A stretch of DNA of 64,000 nt from Kosakonia oryzae (lineage in GTDB: Bacteria; Pseudomonadota; Gammaproteobacteria; Enterobacterales; Enterobacteriaceae). A program made the translations under genes and the position numbers. The stretch spans positions 744,001 through 808,000 of the forward strand of contig NZ_CP014007.2 of NCBI RefSeq assembly GCF_001658025.2. Reading direction: 5' to 3'. This document shows, in pieces, positions 54,338-64,000 of the stretch. Within the stretch, counting starts at the first letter, position 1. Every line of letters starts with the position of its first letter. Under the pieces are notes generated by a model, which was not told the origin of the DNA, did no database searches, and saw only the letters and a list, made by a program, of their open reading frames with translations.

Positions 54338-54486
54338 CGCTGCATCGGGCGGCGTTATTCAACCGGGCTTTCCGGCACGGATAAGTCGATTGAGATAGCG
54401 GCTGCAACCATTGCCGGATGGCGCTGGATTCTCCGGTCTGTGGATTTACCCGGCCGGAACAGGCCGAAGGTATTAAAAAGGCATAA

Positions 54487-54514
54487 AAAAACCCGGCGCT
54501 CAGGCCGGGTTCTT
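54487..54514. terminator. bidirectional terminator between citG and nupG
   Basis: AACCCGGC/GCCGGGTT with a 6-base loop. It is flanked by seven A on the left, which reads as T for nupG on the minus strand. It lies 5 bp after the nupG stop and about 150 bp after citG. Confidence 0.82.
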
Positions 54515-54518
54515 TGTC

Positions 54519-55772
54519 TTACGCTTTCTGCGCGACTGCCGCAGGTTCGCGCACATGTTTGTATTTAAACAGTGTCACGAAGGCAAAAGCCAGTACCAGC
54601 GAATAACCGGCAAAAATCAGCCATACGGTTTTCCAGTCGGTAACGCCTGCGGTGGTGTAGATCTCTACCACTTTACCGCTGGCCATACCGCCGAGGATAC
54701 AGCCGAAGCCGTTGGTCATCATCAGCAGCATACCCTGCGCACTGGCGCGGATTGCCGGGTTAACCTCTTTCTCAACGAACACCGAACCGGAGATGTTGAA
54801 GAAGTCGAATGCGCAGCCGTAGACAATCATTGACAGCACCAGCAGCACGGTGCCGAACGGTGTCGGGTCGCCATAGGCGAACAGACCAAAACGCAGCACC
54901 CAGGCGAAGATACTGATCATCATTACGTTCTTGATGCCGTAACGGCTCATAAAGAACGGAATCGCGAGGATGAAGGCCGTTTCGGAAATCTGCGAAATAG
55001 ACATCATTACTGACGCATGGGTCACGATGAAGCTATCAGCAAACAGCGGGTTGGCATCGAAGCTGTGCAGGAAGGTGTTGCCGAACATGTTGGTGATCTG
55101 CAACTCGGCGCCCAGCATCATTGAGAAGATGAAGAAGATCGCCATGCGCTTGTTTTTAAACAGCGCGAAAGCGTTCAGACCCAGCATTTCCACCCAGGTC
55201 TGTTTCTCGGTGCTTTTCGCCACCGGCATGTACGGCAGCGTCAGAGAGAACAGGCTCAGCACCAGCGACAGCGCGGCACCGATATAGAGCTGCATATGGC
55301 TCAGTTCGAAGCCGGAGAAGCTCACCACCCACATCGCCAGGATAAAGCCAATGGTGCCCCAGATACGGATTGGCGGGAAATCGGTAACGATATCGTGCCC
55401 GGCGGATTTCAGGCGGAAGTAAGAGATGGTGTTTACCAGGCTCAGCGTTGGCATATAGGCCAGCGAGTTCAGCAGAATAATGGCAAACATCGCGCCCGGC
55501 GTGGTAACACCTGCGGCAATAAACAGGGTGATCGCACCGACCAGGTGGCACAGAGCATAAACCCATTTCGCGCTCAGCCATTTGTCGGCAATGATACCGA
55601 GCAGTGGCGGCATCAGCAGCGAGGCAATGCCCAGCGAACTATACACCGCACCAATGGATGCACCATCAAATTTCAGCGTGACGAACATATACGAGCCAAG
55701 CGTCGTCAGCCAGCTTCCCCACAGGCAGAACTGCAGAAAGATAATGACTTTCAGCTGCAGCTTAAGATTCAT
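54519..55772 (-). CDS. nupG: nucleoside:H+ symporter NupG
   Basis: A 417-residue major-facilitator protein of the NHS family with 12 membrane helices, matching E. coli NupG in length and throughout (MNLKLQLKVIIFLQFCLWGSW start). It imports purine and pyrimidine nucleosides. ATG 55772 follows GAGGAA. Its upstream region carries CRP- and CytR-like sites. Confidence 0.96.
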   Translation of the reverse strand: MNLKLQLKVIIFLQFCLWGSWLTTLGSYMFVTLKFDGASIGAVYSSLGIASLLMPPLLGIIADKWLSAKWVYALCHLVGAITLFIAAGVTTPGAMFAIILLNSLAYMPTLSLVNTISYFRLKSAGHDIVTDFPPIRIWGTIGFILAMWVVSFSGFELSHMQLYIGAALSLVLSLFSLTLPYMPVAKSTEKQTWVEMLGLNAFALFKNKRMAIFFIFSMMLGAELQITNMFGNTFLHSFDANPLFADSFIVTHASVMMSISQISETAFILAIPFFMSRYGIKNVMMISIFAWVLRFGLFAYGDPTPFGTVLLVLSMIVYGCAFDFFNISGSVFVEKEVNPAIRASAQGMLLMMTNGFGCILGGMASGKVVEIYTTAGVTDWKTVWLIFAGYSLVLAFAFVTLFKYKHVREPAAVAQKA

Positions 55773-55892
55773 GCTAATTTCCTCACAAAGGAGACGGACA
55801 GATGTTGGAATGGGCACAATTAATATTGTTATGTGTCAGGATTCTATCATCACCTGGGCGGTGAATTTGTTATGCCCGACATAAAAATGCAA

Positions 55893-55960
55893 ACTTCCTC
55901 TGATTGCATTTATATATGGTGACGGATATCACACTTTAGCGCAACCGTTTGCATCACGCA
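55893..55960 (-). promoter_or_regulatory. nupG control region: CRP site with flanking CytR-like octamers
   Basis: GGTGACGGATATCACA at 55918-55933 is a near-palindromic CRP site. ATTGCATT (about 55903) and GTTTGCATC (about 55947) resemble CytR octamers. CRP/CytR control of nupG is known in E. coli; the sites here are sequence matches only. Confidence 0.55.
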
Positions 55961-56010
55961 GACGAATACCTTATGCCTCTTTCGCACAAACGCACGAAAG
56001 AGGCACAGGA

Positions 56011-57093
56011 TCAGTTGCGACGCCAGGTCTTCTGCGCCGAATTGACTTTATAGAGATAGCGACGGGATTCCGCCGACGGATGGCGGGTGGTCAGGGTCTG
56101 GTAAACATCACCTGGAGTCATGGTGTTGATGATATTCGCGGCCTGCACTTTATCGCTGGAGAAGACGCGAAGTACGCTGCCCGCACCGCCGTTATAGGCG
56201 GTGATCACCGCATAACGCCGGGATGTCGGGTTACTGATGCCGGAGAGATAAATATTATTCAGCATCGCCAGATACGCGGTGCCGGTATCAATATTGCTCT
56301 GCGGATCGAACAGATAGCTGCGATCCGGCGTACCTGATCTGCCCTGCGCGCGGAAGACATCTTTCCCGGCGCTGTGTTGTACCACCTGCATCAGGCCCAG
56401 CGCGTCAGAGCGGCTCACCGCATACGGGTTAAACGACGACTCAGTCTGCATAATCGCCAGAATCAGCGACTCATCGACGCCATATTTCCGCGAGGCCTGG
56501 CGTACCATACCGATATATTTATGCGCACGTTTGTCCAGATGGTTCGGCACAAGGTTGAGCGTTACGCTATAGATAACGCGTAAGCCGTTGCTGCGGTTTT
56601 TCAGCCGGGTTTGTAGCAGGTAATCCGCAAAGCGCGCCGCGCGCCACTCCCAGCGGATCGCTTCGCCGTTGTTATCCAGCACCTGGCCATAGAGGAACGG
56701 TTCTTTCGAGATTTGAATATCATCGGTATCGGAATAGAGGTCGATAGATCCCGGATCGTCACCCATCAGCAGGGTTTTGATAATGGCCTGGCGCAGATGT
56801 GCAGCCGGATCGGTGCCGGAGATCGTTTCGATGGTGATGGTACCTTCATCAAAGTTGATGTGGCTGCGCGTCTGGTACTGGTCGGTGTATTTGACGTAGT
56901 CCTTCGGCCCGGCAATCAGGACTTCGTTAAATCCCCAGAGATTCTCAATGTTGTGGGCGAACTGCCCCATCAAAATATCAAAACCGTTAGTGTCTTTAAT
57001 CCAGGCTTCGTTATAGGCTTCGCCCGATTTGTTAGAGCTGGAACAAGAAATCAGTAACGGCGCGATCATCACTAGCGCTAAAAATTTTTTCAT
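56011..57093 (-). CDS. mltC: membrane-bound lytic transglycosylase C
   Basis: A 360-residue outer-membrane lipoprotein. Lipobox LLISC (Cys near 16), an MltC-specific N-terminal domain ([26 protein letters not shown]), and the SLT domain with catalytic Glu in [20 protein letters not shown] and AYNGGAG. It cleaves peptidoglycan. Start at MKKFLALVM (the preceding ATG 57096 is possible). Followed by a GCCTCTTTCG/CGAAAGAGGC hairpin at about 55976-56003. Confidence 0.96.
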   Translation of the reverse strand: MKKFLALVMIAPLLISCSSSNKSGEAYNEAWIKDTNGFDILMGQFAHNIENLWGFNEVLIAGPKDYVKYTDQYQTRSHINFDEGTITIETISGTDPAAHLRQAIIKTLLMGDDPGSIDLYSDTDDIQISKEPFLYGQVLDNNGEAIRWEWRAARFADYLLQTRLKNRSNGLRVIYSVTLNLVPNHLDKRAHKYIGMVRQASRKYGVDESLILAIMQTESSFNPYAVSRSDALGLMQVVQHSAGKDVFRAQGRSGTPDRSYLFDPQSNIDTGTAYLAMLNNIYLSGISNPTSRRYAVITAYNGGAGSVLRVFSSDKVQAANIINTMTPGDVYQTLTTRHPSAESRRYLYKVNSAQKTWRRN

Positions 57094-57197
57094 CATTCCG
57101 GATGCAGTTGTATTGGGAGGAACGCGCCTGTGACGCCCGGGCGCTGGCAATATCTCCCTGTTTCGCGACATTGCCAGCCGTGCAGGTGTTCAGCTGC

Positions 57198-57485
<288 letters not shown>

Positions 57486-57501
57486 CTACTTGCGCGCCGC
57501 G

Positions 57502-58551
57502 CTACTTCGCTTCGGCGCGTAATTGCTGTATCAGGCGTTCCACGGGAGCCGCCAGACCGACGGATGGCGGTTGCGCCAAGTTATACCAGAGACCCGCGCC
57601 ATCATCCATGCAGGATGAAAACGAGGACACGCCAAGCCACATAGGCACAATATCCAGATGGAAATGGCTGAAGGTATGACGGAACGCCACAAGCTGGCTG
57701 AGATTATCGGCGCTAATGTTCCTCTGTGCCAGCCAGTCGCGCAGACCCGCTTCATCGCTGAACTGCGGGAAACAGAACAGACCGCCCCACAGCCCGCTGG
57801 GCGGACGCTGTTCAAGATAAACTTCGCCGTCATGCTGCATCAGCAGGAAATAGCCGCTGCGTTCAGGCAGCGTCTGTTTGGGTTTTTTACCGGGATATTG
57901 GGACCACGACTGCGCCGCTTTTGCTTCACAGCCTGTTTGCAACGGGCACAATTCGCACTTTGGTCTGGAACGAGTGCAGACGATAGCACCGAGATCCATC
58001 ATCGCCTGGTTAAAGCGCTCCACCCCTTTTGCCGGTGTGACTTCAGTGCTGATATCCCACAGCCGCTTTTCCACCTCTTTTTTACCCGGCCAGCCCGCAA
58101 CGGCGTAACAGCGTGCCAGCACGCGTTTAACATTACCGTCGAGGATGGGAAAATGTTTACCCAGTGACAGGGAGAGGATCGCGCCTGCGGTGGAGCGGCC
58201 AACGCCGGGAAGCGCGGCCACTTCATCAAAGGTTTCCGGGAAACGACCGCCGTGCAGGTTCGCCACCTGCTGTGCGGCTTTATGCAGATTGCGGGCGCGG
58301 GCGTAGTAACCGAGCCCGGTCCACAGATGCAGCACTTCATCCAGCGGAGCGTTCGCCAGATCGGTCACCGTCGGGAAACGGGCCATAAAGCGCTGAAAAT
58401 AAGGAATAACGGTTGCAACCTGCGTCTGTTGCAACATCACTTCCGACAGCCATACTTTGTAAGGCGTTTTTTCAATTTGCCAGGGCAGGGTTTTTCGCCC
58501 GTATTTATCGTACCAGTCCAGAACCTGGGCTGAAAATTGAGACGCTTGCAT
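57502..58551 (-). CDS. mutY: A/G-specific adenine DNA glycosylase MutY
   Basis: A 349-residue protein that removes A opposite 8-oxoG. Catalytic E37 (SEVMLQQTQ), helix-hairpin-helix [13 protein letters not shown] with Asp in DGNVKRV, the [4Fe-4S] cluster cysteines in [17 protein letters not shown], and a C-terminal NUDIX-like domain (PPSGLWGG). The E. coli start is MQASQF, at 58551; an ATG two codons upstream is possible. Divergent from trmB as in E. coli. Confidence 0.97.
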   Translation of the reverse strand: MQASQFSAQVLDWYDKYGRKTLPWQIEKTPYKVWLSEVMLQQTQVATVIPYFQRFMARFPTVTDLANAPLDEVLHLWTGLGYYARARNLHKAAQQVANLHGGRFPETFDEVAALPGVGRSTAGAILSLSLGKHFPILDGNVKRVLARCYAVAGWPGKKEVEKRLWDISTEVTPAKGVERFNQAMMDLGAIVCTRSRPKCELCPLQTGCEAKAAQSWSQYPGKKPKQTLPERSGYFLLMQHDGEVYLEQRPPSGLWGGLFCFPQFSDEAGLRDWLAQRNISADNLSQLVAFRHTFSHFHLDIVPMWLGVSSFSSCMDDGAGLWYNLAQPPSVGLAAPVERLIQQLRAEAK

Positions 58552-58693
58552 GGTCACCAGAATCGCGTTGTCAGGGGCAAAGATTGCAGCACAGAGGCGT
58601 TGGCCTGTAAACCGGAACTTTCCGGTGCTTGCATCATGCGATTAACTTTGGATAATGCCCGTTTCCTGAACACTCTCACGAGCAGATCACTTT

Positions 58694-59413
58694 ATGAATA
58701 ACGACGTCATTTCACCGGAATTTGATGAAAACGGCCGCCCATTGCGCCGGATTCGTAGCTTTGTCCGTCGCCAGGGCCGCCTGACCAAGGGGCAGCAGCA
58801 CGCGCTGGAAAATTACTGGCCGGTGATGGGCGTTGAGTTCAGCGAACAGCCGCTGGATCTCGTTGCGCTGTTTGGCCGCACGGGGCCGGTTACGCTGGAA
58901 ATTGGCTTCGGCATGGGCGCTTCGCTGGTGGAGATGGCGAAAATGCGTCCGGAACAGAACTTTCTTGGCATTGAAGTGCACTCGCCGGGCGTCGGCGCTT
59001 GTCTCTCTTCTGCGCATGAAGAGGGCGTTGAGAACCTGCGCGTGATGTGCCATGACGCGGTCGAAGTGCTGCATAAAATGATTCCTGACAATTCTTTAAA
59101 TATGGTGCAGCTGTTTTTCCCTGACCCGTGGCATAAAGCGCGTCATAATAAACGCCGCATCGTTCAGGTACCGTTTGCTGAACTGGTGAAAAGCAAGCTC
59201 AAGCTGGGCGGCGTGTTCCATATGGCGACTGACTGGGAAGCCTATGCGCAACATATGCTTGAAGTGATGTCCTCTATCGACGGTTATAAAAACCTGTCGG
59301 CGACGAATGACTTTGTGCCGCGTCCGGATTCGCGTCCAGTGACTAAATTTGAACAGCGTGGCCACCGTCTTGGTCACGGCGTATGGGACTTAATGTTCGA
59401 GAGGGTGAAATAA
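58694..59413 (+). CDS. trmB: tRNA (guanine-46-N7)-methyltransferase TrmB
   Basis: A 239-residue SAM-dependent enzyme. SAM motif [22 protein letters not shown], and the catalytic [13 protein letters not shown] motif. Its TAA shares one base with the ATG of yggL (TAATG), so the pair is translationally coupled. Confidence 0.97.
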   Translation: MNNDVISPEFDENGRPLRRIRSFVRRQGRLTKGQQHALENYWPVMGVEFSEQPLDLVALFGRTGPVTLEIGFGMGASLVEMAKMRPEQNFLGIEVHSPGVGACLSSAHEEGVENLRVMCHDAVEVLHKMIPDNSLNMVQLFFPDPWHKARHNKRRIVQVPFAELVKSKLKLGGVFHMATDWEAYAQHMLEVMSSIDGYKNLSATNDFVPRPDSRPVTKFEQRGHRLGHGVWDLMFERVK

Positions 59414-59739
59414 TGGCAACAAACCGCAGTCGTCGCTTGCGTAAAAAAATGCATATCGACGAGTTCCAGGAACTGGGTTTTTCCGTTGCATGGCGTTTTC
59501 CGGAAGGCACCAGCGAAGAGCAGATCGATAAAACCGTTGATGACTTTATTCAGGAAGTGATCGAACCGAATAAGCTGGCGTTTGATGGCAGTGGTTATCT
59601 GGCCTGGGACGGTCTGATTTGTTTGCAGGAAATCGGTAAATGTACCGAAGAACATCAGGCCATTGTGCGTAAGTGGCTGGAAGACCGCAAACTGAGCGAG
59701 GTACGCGTCAGCGAACTTTTCGACGTTTGGTGGGACTAA
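59413..59739 (+). CDS. yggL: YggL family protein (DUF469)
   Basis: A 108-residue protein equal to E. coli YggL ([24 protein letters not shown]), a 50S-ribosome-associated or assembly factor in recent literature. It starts on the last base of trmB. A GGGCCAGC/GCTGGCCC terminator follows. Confidence 0.96.
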   Translation: MATNRSRRLRKKMHIDEFQELGFSVAWRFPEGTSEEQIDKTVDDFIQEVIEPNKLAFDGSGYLAWDGLICLQEIGKCTEEHQAIVRKWLEDRKLSEVRVSELFDVWWD

Positions 59740-59749
59740 TAAAGCATAA

Positions 59750-59775
59750 GGGGCCAGCATTAGCTGGCCCGTTTT
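59750..59775 (+). terminator. terminator after trmB-yggL
   Basis: GGGGCCAGC/GCTGGCCC with a 4- to 5-base loop and then GTTTT, 11 bp past the yggL stop. The T tract is short. Confidence 0.7.
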
Positions 59776-59795
59776 GTCTCTACAGGAGTTTTTTT

Positions 59796-60515
59796 ATGAT
59801 GCGCAAAACGCTGTTGGCGGCGGCTCTTACGGTTACCGCATTTGCGGCTCAGGCTGATTATCAATGTGGTGTGACGCCGCGTGACGATGTGATCATCAGC
59901 CCGCAAACCGTGCAGGTGAAAGGTGAGAACGGTAACCTGGTGATCACCCCGGACGGCAATGTCATGTTTAATGGCAAGCAGCCTTCGCTAACCGCAGCGC
60001 AGCGCGAGCAGGCGAAGGATTACCAGGCTGAATTGCGCAGCGCTCTGCCATGGATTGACGATGGCGCGCGCAGCCGCGTGGAGAAAAGCCGCGCGGCGCT
60101 GGATACGATCATTGTCAAACAGGTGGGAGAGAATAGCAGCATGCGCAACCGTCTGACCAAGCTGGATGCGCAGCTGAAAGATCAGATGAACCGCATTATT
60201 GAACATCGCAGCGATGGCCTGACATTCCACTACAAAGCGATTGATGAAGTGCGCGCCAATGGTCAGCAACTGGTGAATCAGGCAATGGGCGGCATTTTGC
60301 AGGACAGCATCAATGAAATGGGGGCTAAAGCCGTGCTGAAGAGCGGTGGTAATCCGCTACAGAGCGTGCTGGGGAGCCTCGGTGGTTTGCAGACGGCTAT
60401 TCAGGATGAATGGAAAAACCAGGAAGCGGATTTCCAGCAGTTTGGCAAAGACGTTTGTAAGCGCGTCGTTTCGCTGGAAGAAAATCGCAAAGCATTAACC
60501 GCCGGATTAAAGTGA
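59796..60515 (+). CDS. yggN: YggN periplasmic protein (DUF2884)
   Basis: A 239-residue protein with a Sec signal (MMRKTLLAAALTVTAFAAQA|DY) matching E. coli YggN over its full length. Function not established. ATG 59796 follows AGGAG; the open frame upstream is a shadow of yggL. Confidence 0.94.
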   Translation: MMRKTLLAAALTVTAFAAQADYQCGVTPRDDVIISPQTVQVKGENGNLVITPDGNVMFNGKQPSLTAAQREQAKDYQAELRSALPWIDDGARSRVEKSRAALDTIIVKQVGENSSMRNRLTKLDAQLKDQMNRIIEHRSDGLTFHYKAIDEVRANGQQLVNQAMGGILQDSINEMGAKAVLKSGGNPLQSVLGSLGGLQTAIQDEWKNQEADFQQFGKDVCKRVVSLEENRKALTAGLK

Positions 60516-60756
60516 TCCACTGTTATTGTTTTTTATTTTCGGAATAGTCAAATAAAGCCCGGCTATATTGGTCGGGTTTCTTATTTTGCTCGCTATATTA
60601 TATTGCTGAAAGGCTTTTAATCTGCCTTATAATATTAATTAAGGTGGTTTGCTATGGGTGTTAATGTGATTGAAACAAGGGGGGTTATTTTACTTTGAGA
60701 GTTTTCATGTTGGTGATAATATCAAACTTCACATCATGGACTCGATGATTACCTGT

Positions 60757-61860
60757 ATGACATCACTACATATTCAATCGAAAGATGACGCCTCAATTCA
60801 TAAAGACTTTCCTGAGCGGGACAGAAATACGGAGATTGATCTGCTCGGTTTAATGAGTACCTTGTGGGAAAGTAAGCGAATCATTATCTCGACTATTCTG
60901 ATATTTTCTCTGGTGGGATTCTTTATTAGTGCGTTATTAACGCCAAAATGGACCAGCCAGGCAGAAATCACGCCAGCAGAAAACCCACAATGGAGCCAGT
61001 TGCAAAAGACCCTTTCTACTTTGCAGGTTCTCAACGTTAAACCTTCTCTTGATAAGGTAGAAGTATTTAACCTGTTCCTGAAAAAGTTTAATTCTGAATC
61101 GCTGCGTGAAGAGTTCCTGGCATCGTTTCCGCTGGTGGCCGGTAAGTTGATGGCCTCTAATCCTGACGCCGAAGAGTTGCGCCGCGGTATTGTTCTGCTG
61201 GCCGGGAAGATCAAGGCAGTCAATAACACGCCAGGGAAAAGCGCTGATAATGTGCCTTACCAGTCCTGGACGCTAAGCTTCACCGCCCCGACGGCTGGCG
61301 AGTCTAAGGAAATCCTTAACAGCTACATCAATTATATTTCTGCGCTGGTTGTTAAAGAGACAGTAGATTATCTGCGTGAAGAGGTGGATTTAAAAAAGGA
61401 TACCGAGCGGGAATCGCTGGCGATGGAGCGTGAGCGGATGAATGCGCTCCATGACACTAAGTTGAAGCGATTATCTTACTCGCTGGAAGTGGCCAATGCT
61501 GCCGGTATTAAACGTCCTGTTTACAGTAATGGGCAATCCGTACAGGATGATCCTGATTATTCCATTGCTTTAGGGGCTGATGGCATTGCTGAAAAGCTTA
61601 AAATCGAACAGTCGATTGCCGATGTTACCTGGCTTAATGCGGATTTCCGTTATCGCGAACATCGTCTGGCGGAACTGGAAAAGCTGGATATTAAAGATAT
61701 TACTTTTACGCCGTTTAAATATCAGCTTTCCCCATCTTTACCTACAAAAGAAGAGGGGGCGGGGAAAGTCTTCTTTATTATTTTAGCCGCGCTGTGCGGT
61801 GGGATTGTTGCCAGCGCGGTGGTATTAGTGCGACACGCTTTTCAGCAACGGGATCAGTAA
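60757..61860 (+). CDS. fepE: FepE/Wzz-type O-antigen chain-length regulator
   Basis: A 367-residue polysaccharide co-polymerase. Cytoplasmic N-terminus with NTEIDLLGLM, first membrane helix (IIISTILIFSLVGFFISALL), large periplasmic domain with YSLEVANAAGIKRPVYSNGQ, a Pro-rich PSLP segment and a second helix near the C-terminus. It matches FepE, which sets very long O-antigen length with Wzy. The start is uncertain: MTSLHIQ at 60757 is the family start, but the ribosome site is weak. In E. coli this locus holds ansB/yggM instead. A terminator follows. Confidence 0.9.
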   Translation: MTSLHIQSKDDASIHKDFPERDRNTEIDLLGLMSTLWESKRIIISTILIFSLVGFFISALLTPKWTSQAEITPAENPQWSQLQKTLSTLQVLNVKPSLDKVEVFNLFLKKFNSESLREEFLASFPLVAGKLMASNPDAEELRRGIVLLAGKIKAVNNTPGKSADNVPYQSWTLSFTAPTAGESKEILNSYINYISALVVKETVDYLREEVDLKKDTERESLAMERERMNALHDTKLKRLSYSLEVANAAGIKRPVYSNGQSVQDDPDYSIALGADGIAEKLKIEQSIADVTWLNADFRYREHRLAELEKLDIKDITFTPFKYQLSPSLPTKEEGAGKVFFIILAALCGGIVASAVVLVRHAFQQRDQ

Positions 61861-61868
61861 TATTTCTG

Positions 61869-61914
61869 TAGCACTTTGGCCCTCTGCATTCCGTGCAGAG
61901 GACCAAAGTTTTTA
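61869..61914 (+). terminator. terminator after fepE
   Basis: CACTTTGG...CCTCTGCA pairs with TGCAGAGG...CCAAAGT with a small internal mismatch, then five T. It abuts the convergent hemW stop. Confidence 0.8.
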
Positions 61915-63048
61915 TTCAGTCAGAAATAACTCAAGCAGGGAATTGAGAAACAGCTTACCGTGTTCGGTTATTTGCCAGTACGTGTCGCATTCATGCAAAT
62001 AATTTAATGCCAGCGCCTGCTCGATCTGCGGGCGTATCGTACTTTCATCCAGCCCGGTGTAGCGGGTGAATTCAGCACGCGGCGCAGGCTCCAGCAGGCG
62101 AAAGCGATTCATAAAGAATTCGAACGGTTTATCCTGCGCTTCAACATCGTGCTGTTTATCAAGGTATTTTCCCTGCATATACCCACGCGGATGGCGGGTC
62201 TTCGCCGTGCGCAGGATGCGACCATCCGGGAAGGTCACTTTGCCGTGCGCGCCGCAACCAATGCCCAGGTAATCACCAAAGCGCCAGTAGTTGAGGTTGT
62301 GCTGACACTGATAACCCGGTTTCGCATAGGCTGAGGTTTCATACTGCTGATAGCCAGCCGCAGTGAGGATCTGGTGCCCCTGTTCGAAAATATCCCACAA
62401 TGCATCGTCATCCGGTAGCACCGGCGGGCGCGAGCCAAACAGCGTATTAGGTTCAATAGTCAGTTGATACCACGACAGGTGCGGCGGATTAAGTTCGATG
62501 GCCTGACGCAGATCGTCCAGCGCCTCTTCCAGCGACTGATCCGGCAGGCCGTGCATCAAATCAAGGTTAAAGCTGCGCAATCCCAGCCCGCTTGCCAGTT
62601 TCGCTGCACGTTTGGCTTCCTGCGGGCCATGAATTCGCCCGAGTCGCTGAAGCTTGGTTTCACTGAAGCTTTGCACGCCGATGGAGATACGGTTTACGCC
62701 CGCGCGCTGGTAATCGACAAAACGATCCGCTTCCACGGTGCCCGGGTTGGCTTCCATGGTGATTTCCGCATCGGCCGCCAGCGGCAGCCGGGCGCGCACG
62801 CCATCCAGCAGCGCTTGCATCGCCGGGCCGGAAAGCAGGCTCGGAGTGCCGCCACCAATAAAGATGGTCTTTATTTCACGTCCCTGTGCCCAAGGCGCGT
62901 CAGCATCGAGATCGTTCAGCAGATGCTGAACGTAATCGTCGTGCGGCACTTCGCCCTTCAGCGCGTGCGAGTTGAAGTCGCAGTACGGACATTTCTGCAC
63001 GCACCAGGGAATATGGATATAAAGGCTCAGAGGTGGCAAATCAGCCAT
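61912..63048 (-). CDS. hemW: radical-SAM heme chaperone HemW
   Basis: A 378-residue radical SAM protein with the cluster motif [11 protein letters not shown] (C-x3-C-x2-C) near the N-terminus, GGGTPSLL, and a C-terminal HemN-like domain. HemW inserts heme into respiratory enzymes; it is often misnamed coproporphyrinogen oxidase. It overlaps rdgB by 8 bases. Confidence 0.96.
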   Translation of the reverse strand: MADLPPLSLYIHIPWCVQKCPYCDFNSHALKGEVPHDDYVQHLLNDLDADAPWAQGREIKTIFIGGGTPSLLSGPAMQALLDGVRARLPLAADAEITMEANPGTVEADRFVDYQRAGVNRISIGVQSFSETKLQRLGRIHGPQEAKRAAKLASGLGLRSFNLDLMHGLPDQSLEEALDDLRQAIELNPPHLSWYQLTIEPNTLFGSRPPVLPDDDALWDIFEQGHQILTAAGYQQYETSAYAKPGYQCQHNLNYWRFGDYLGIGCGAHGKVTFPDGRILRTAKTRHPRGYMQGKYLDKQHDVEAQDKPFEFFMNRFRLLEPAPRAEFTRYTGLDESTIRPQIEQALALNYLHECDTYWQITEHGKLFLNSLLELFLTE

Positions 63049-63634
63049 TACGCAGTGCTTCCAGTAACAATTTTAACGCCTGACCGCGATGGGAAATGGC
63101 GCTTTTCTCTTCGCGGGTAAGTTCCGCCGCGGTTTTCCCCTCGGAAGGAACAAAGAAAATTGGATCGTAGCCAAAACCGCCATTGCCTGCCGGCTGCTGC
63201 GCGATCACGCCAGGCCAGCTACCGTGACATACCAGTGGCGTCGGATCGTTCGCATGGCGCATATAGACCAGCACACAGTGGAACTGTGCGGTACGTTGTT
63301 CATCCGGAACAGATTTCAGCGCATCGAGCAGCTTTTCCAGATTCTGCTGATCGGTCGCATCCGCGCCAGAATAGCGCGCCGAATAGATCCCCGGAGCGCC
63401 CTGCAATGCATCAACCGCCAGGCCAGAATCGTCAGCGATGGCGGGCAAACCGGTAACCTGCGCCGCGTGTCGGGCTTTAAGGATGGCGTTCTCAATAAAC
63501 GTCAGCCCGGTCTCTTCTGCGGATTCAACGCCCAGTTCAGTTTGAGCGACCACGTCGAGGCCGAAATCATTCAATAGCGAGGCAAGCTCGCGCACTTTAC
63601 CGGCATTACCGGTCGCGAGGACAACTTTTTGCAT
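63041..63634 (-). CDS. rdgB: dITP/XTP pyrophosphatase RdgB
   Basis: A 197-residue Ham1-family enzyme that removes non-canonical purine nucleotides. Motifs: [34 protein letters not shown] and SHRGQALK. Operon yggT-yggU-rdgB-hemW as in E. coli. Confidence 0.97.
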   Translation of the reverse strand: MQKVVLATGNAGKVRELASLLNDFGLDVVAQTELGVESAEETGLTFIENAILKARHAAQVTGLPAIADDSGLAVDALQGAPGIYSARYSGADATDQQNLEKLLDALKSVPDEQRTAQFHCVLVYMRHANDPTPLVCHGSWPGVIAQQPAGNGGFGYDPIFFVPSEGKTAAELTREEKSAISHRGQALKLLLEALRNG

Positions 63635-63642
63635 AGTGGATC

Positions 63643-63933
63643 CTAATCGATTAGCGCCGCGACTTCCGTCGGGATCTGTTGCGGGTGGGTAATTTTAATC
63701 TGCTTATGGCGGCCCAGCTCGCCTTTTTCAATCACCACCTGGTTTTTTGCCACGCGAAACTGCTTTGCGAGGTATTTGACCAGGTGCGCATTTGCCTGGC
63801 CGTCTACAGGCGGAGCGGTGATGGCGACTTTCAGTTCGTCGCCATGCAAGCCGATAATGCTGTCGCGGCTGGCTTTCGGCTGAATGTACAGCCGCAAAAC
63901 CAGCCCCTCTTCACAGGTAGAAACGGCACTCAT
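63643..63933 (-). CDS. yggU: YggU family protein (DUF167)
   Basis: A 96-residue protein matching E. coli YggU (MSAV...[17 protein letters not shown]). Function unknown. ATG 63933 overlaps the yggT stop (ATGA), indicating coupling. Confidence 0.95.
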   Translation of the reverse strand: MSAVSTCEEGLVLRLYIQPKASRDSIIGLHGDELKVAITAPPVDGQANAHLVKYLAKQFRVAKNQVVIEKGELGRHKQIKITHPQQIPTEVAALID

Positions 63934-64000
63934 AGTGCCATCCACAACCCCGGCAGAAGAATATCGCCGGTGGATTGCAGCAGCTCCGCAACGCCCATAT
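63930..64000 (-). CDS. yggT: YggT family membrane protein, 3' end only
   Basis: The last 22 codons, [19 protein letters not shown]..., match the C-terminus of E. coli YggT, an inner-membrane protein of the YggT/YlmG family. The rest lies beyond the window. Confidence 0.88.
   Translation of the reverse strand, partial: MGVAELLQSTGDILLPGLWMAL

Overview
The window is chromosomal DNA from a member of the Enterobacteriaceae, most like the Kosakonia/Enterobacter/Phytobacter group. I infer this from the butanediol operon, the citrate-fermentation cluster and a right half that reads gene by gene like the E. coli yqgA-speC...nupG-mltC-yggX-mutY-trmB-yggL-yggN...hemW-rdgB-yggU-yggT region. The species cannot be fixed from the sequence alone.

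Left arm (1-12.2 kb): a LysR regulator (5' part) divergent from budABC (acetoin/2,3-butanediol). Then a GPH-type sugar transporter preceded by what looks like gene debris, an orphan pstS, a large secreted protein with lytic-transglycosylase-like motifs plus FnIII and chitin-binding modules, a small membrane protein and a chemotaxis receptor.

Middle (12.3-38.8 kb): a complete plant-pathogen-style (Hrp1) type III secretion system with its own regulators and candidate effectors. A lone HrpS enhancer-binding protein is expected to act with sigma-54 at the GG-N10-GC promoter of hrpL. HrpL (an ECF sigma factor) should then read 'hrp boxes'. Close matches to GGAAC(C/T)-N15-(N)CAC(NN)A lie before several units, and looser matches lie before others. 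Core order is hrpS - hrpA - hrpB hrcJ hrpD hrpE - hrpF hrcC hrpT hrpN on the plus strand, meeting hrcU<-...<-hrpJ on the minus strand, then hrpL. Genes for HrpG and HrpV are not seen. The flank upstream of hrpS and the gene next to hrpL encode candidate translocated proteins: a Cif-type glutamine deamidase, an ADP-ribosyltransferase-like protein, a repeat protein ending in a PPxY motif, a harpin/lytic-transglycosylase hybrid, a small periplasmic transglycosylase and a papain-fold protein. The island ends near tRNA-Phe (pheV), a known island hotspot. No integrase, insertion sequence or CRISPR array is visible.

Right arm (38.8-64 kb): a divergent SDR/LysR pair, pheV, yqgA and speC. A citrate fermentation cluster (citAB divergent from citS-FAH-citCDEFXG) sits between speC and nupG. 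In it a fumarylacetoacetate-hydrolase-family gene occupies the place where Klebsiella carries the oxaloacetate decarboxylase genes. Next come nupG, mltC, yggX, mutY, trmB, yggL and yggN, a fepE chain-length regulator where E. coli has ansB/yggM, and hemW-rdgB-yggU-yggT (last gene cut by the window end).
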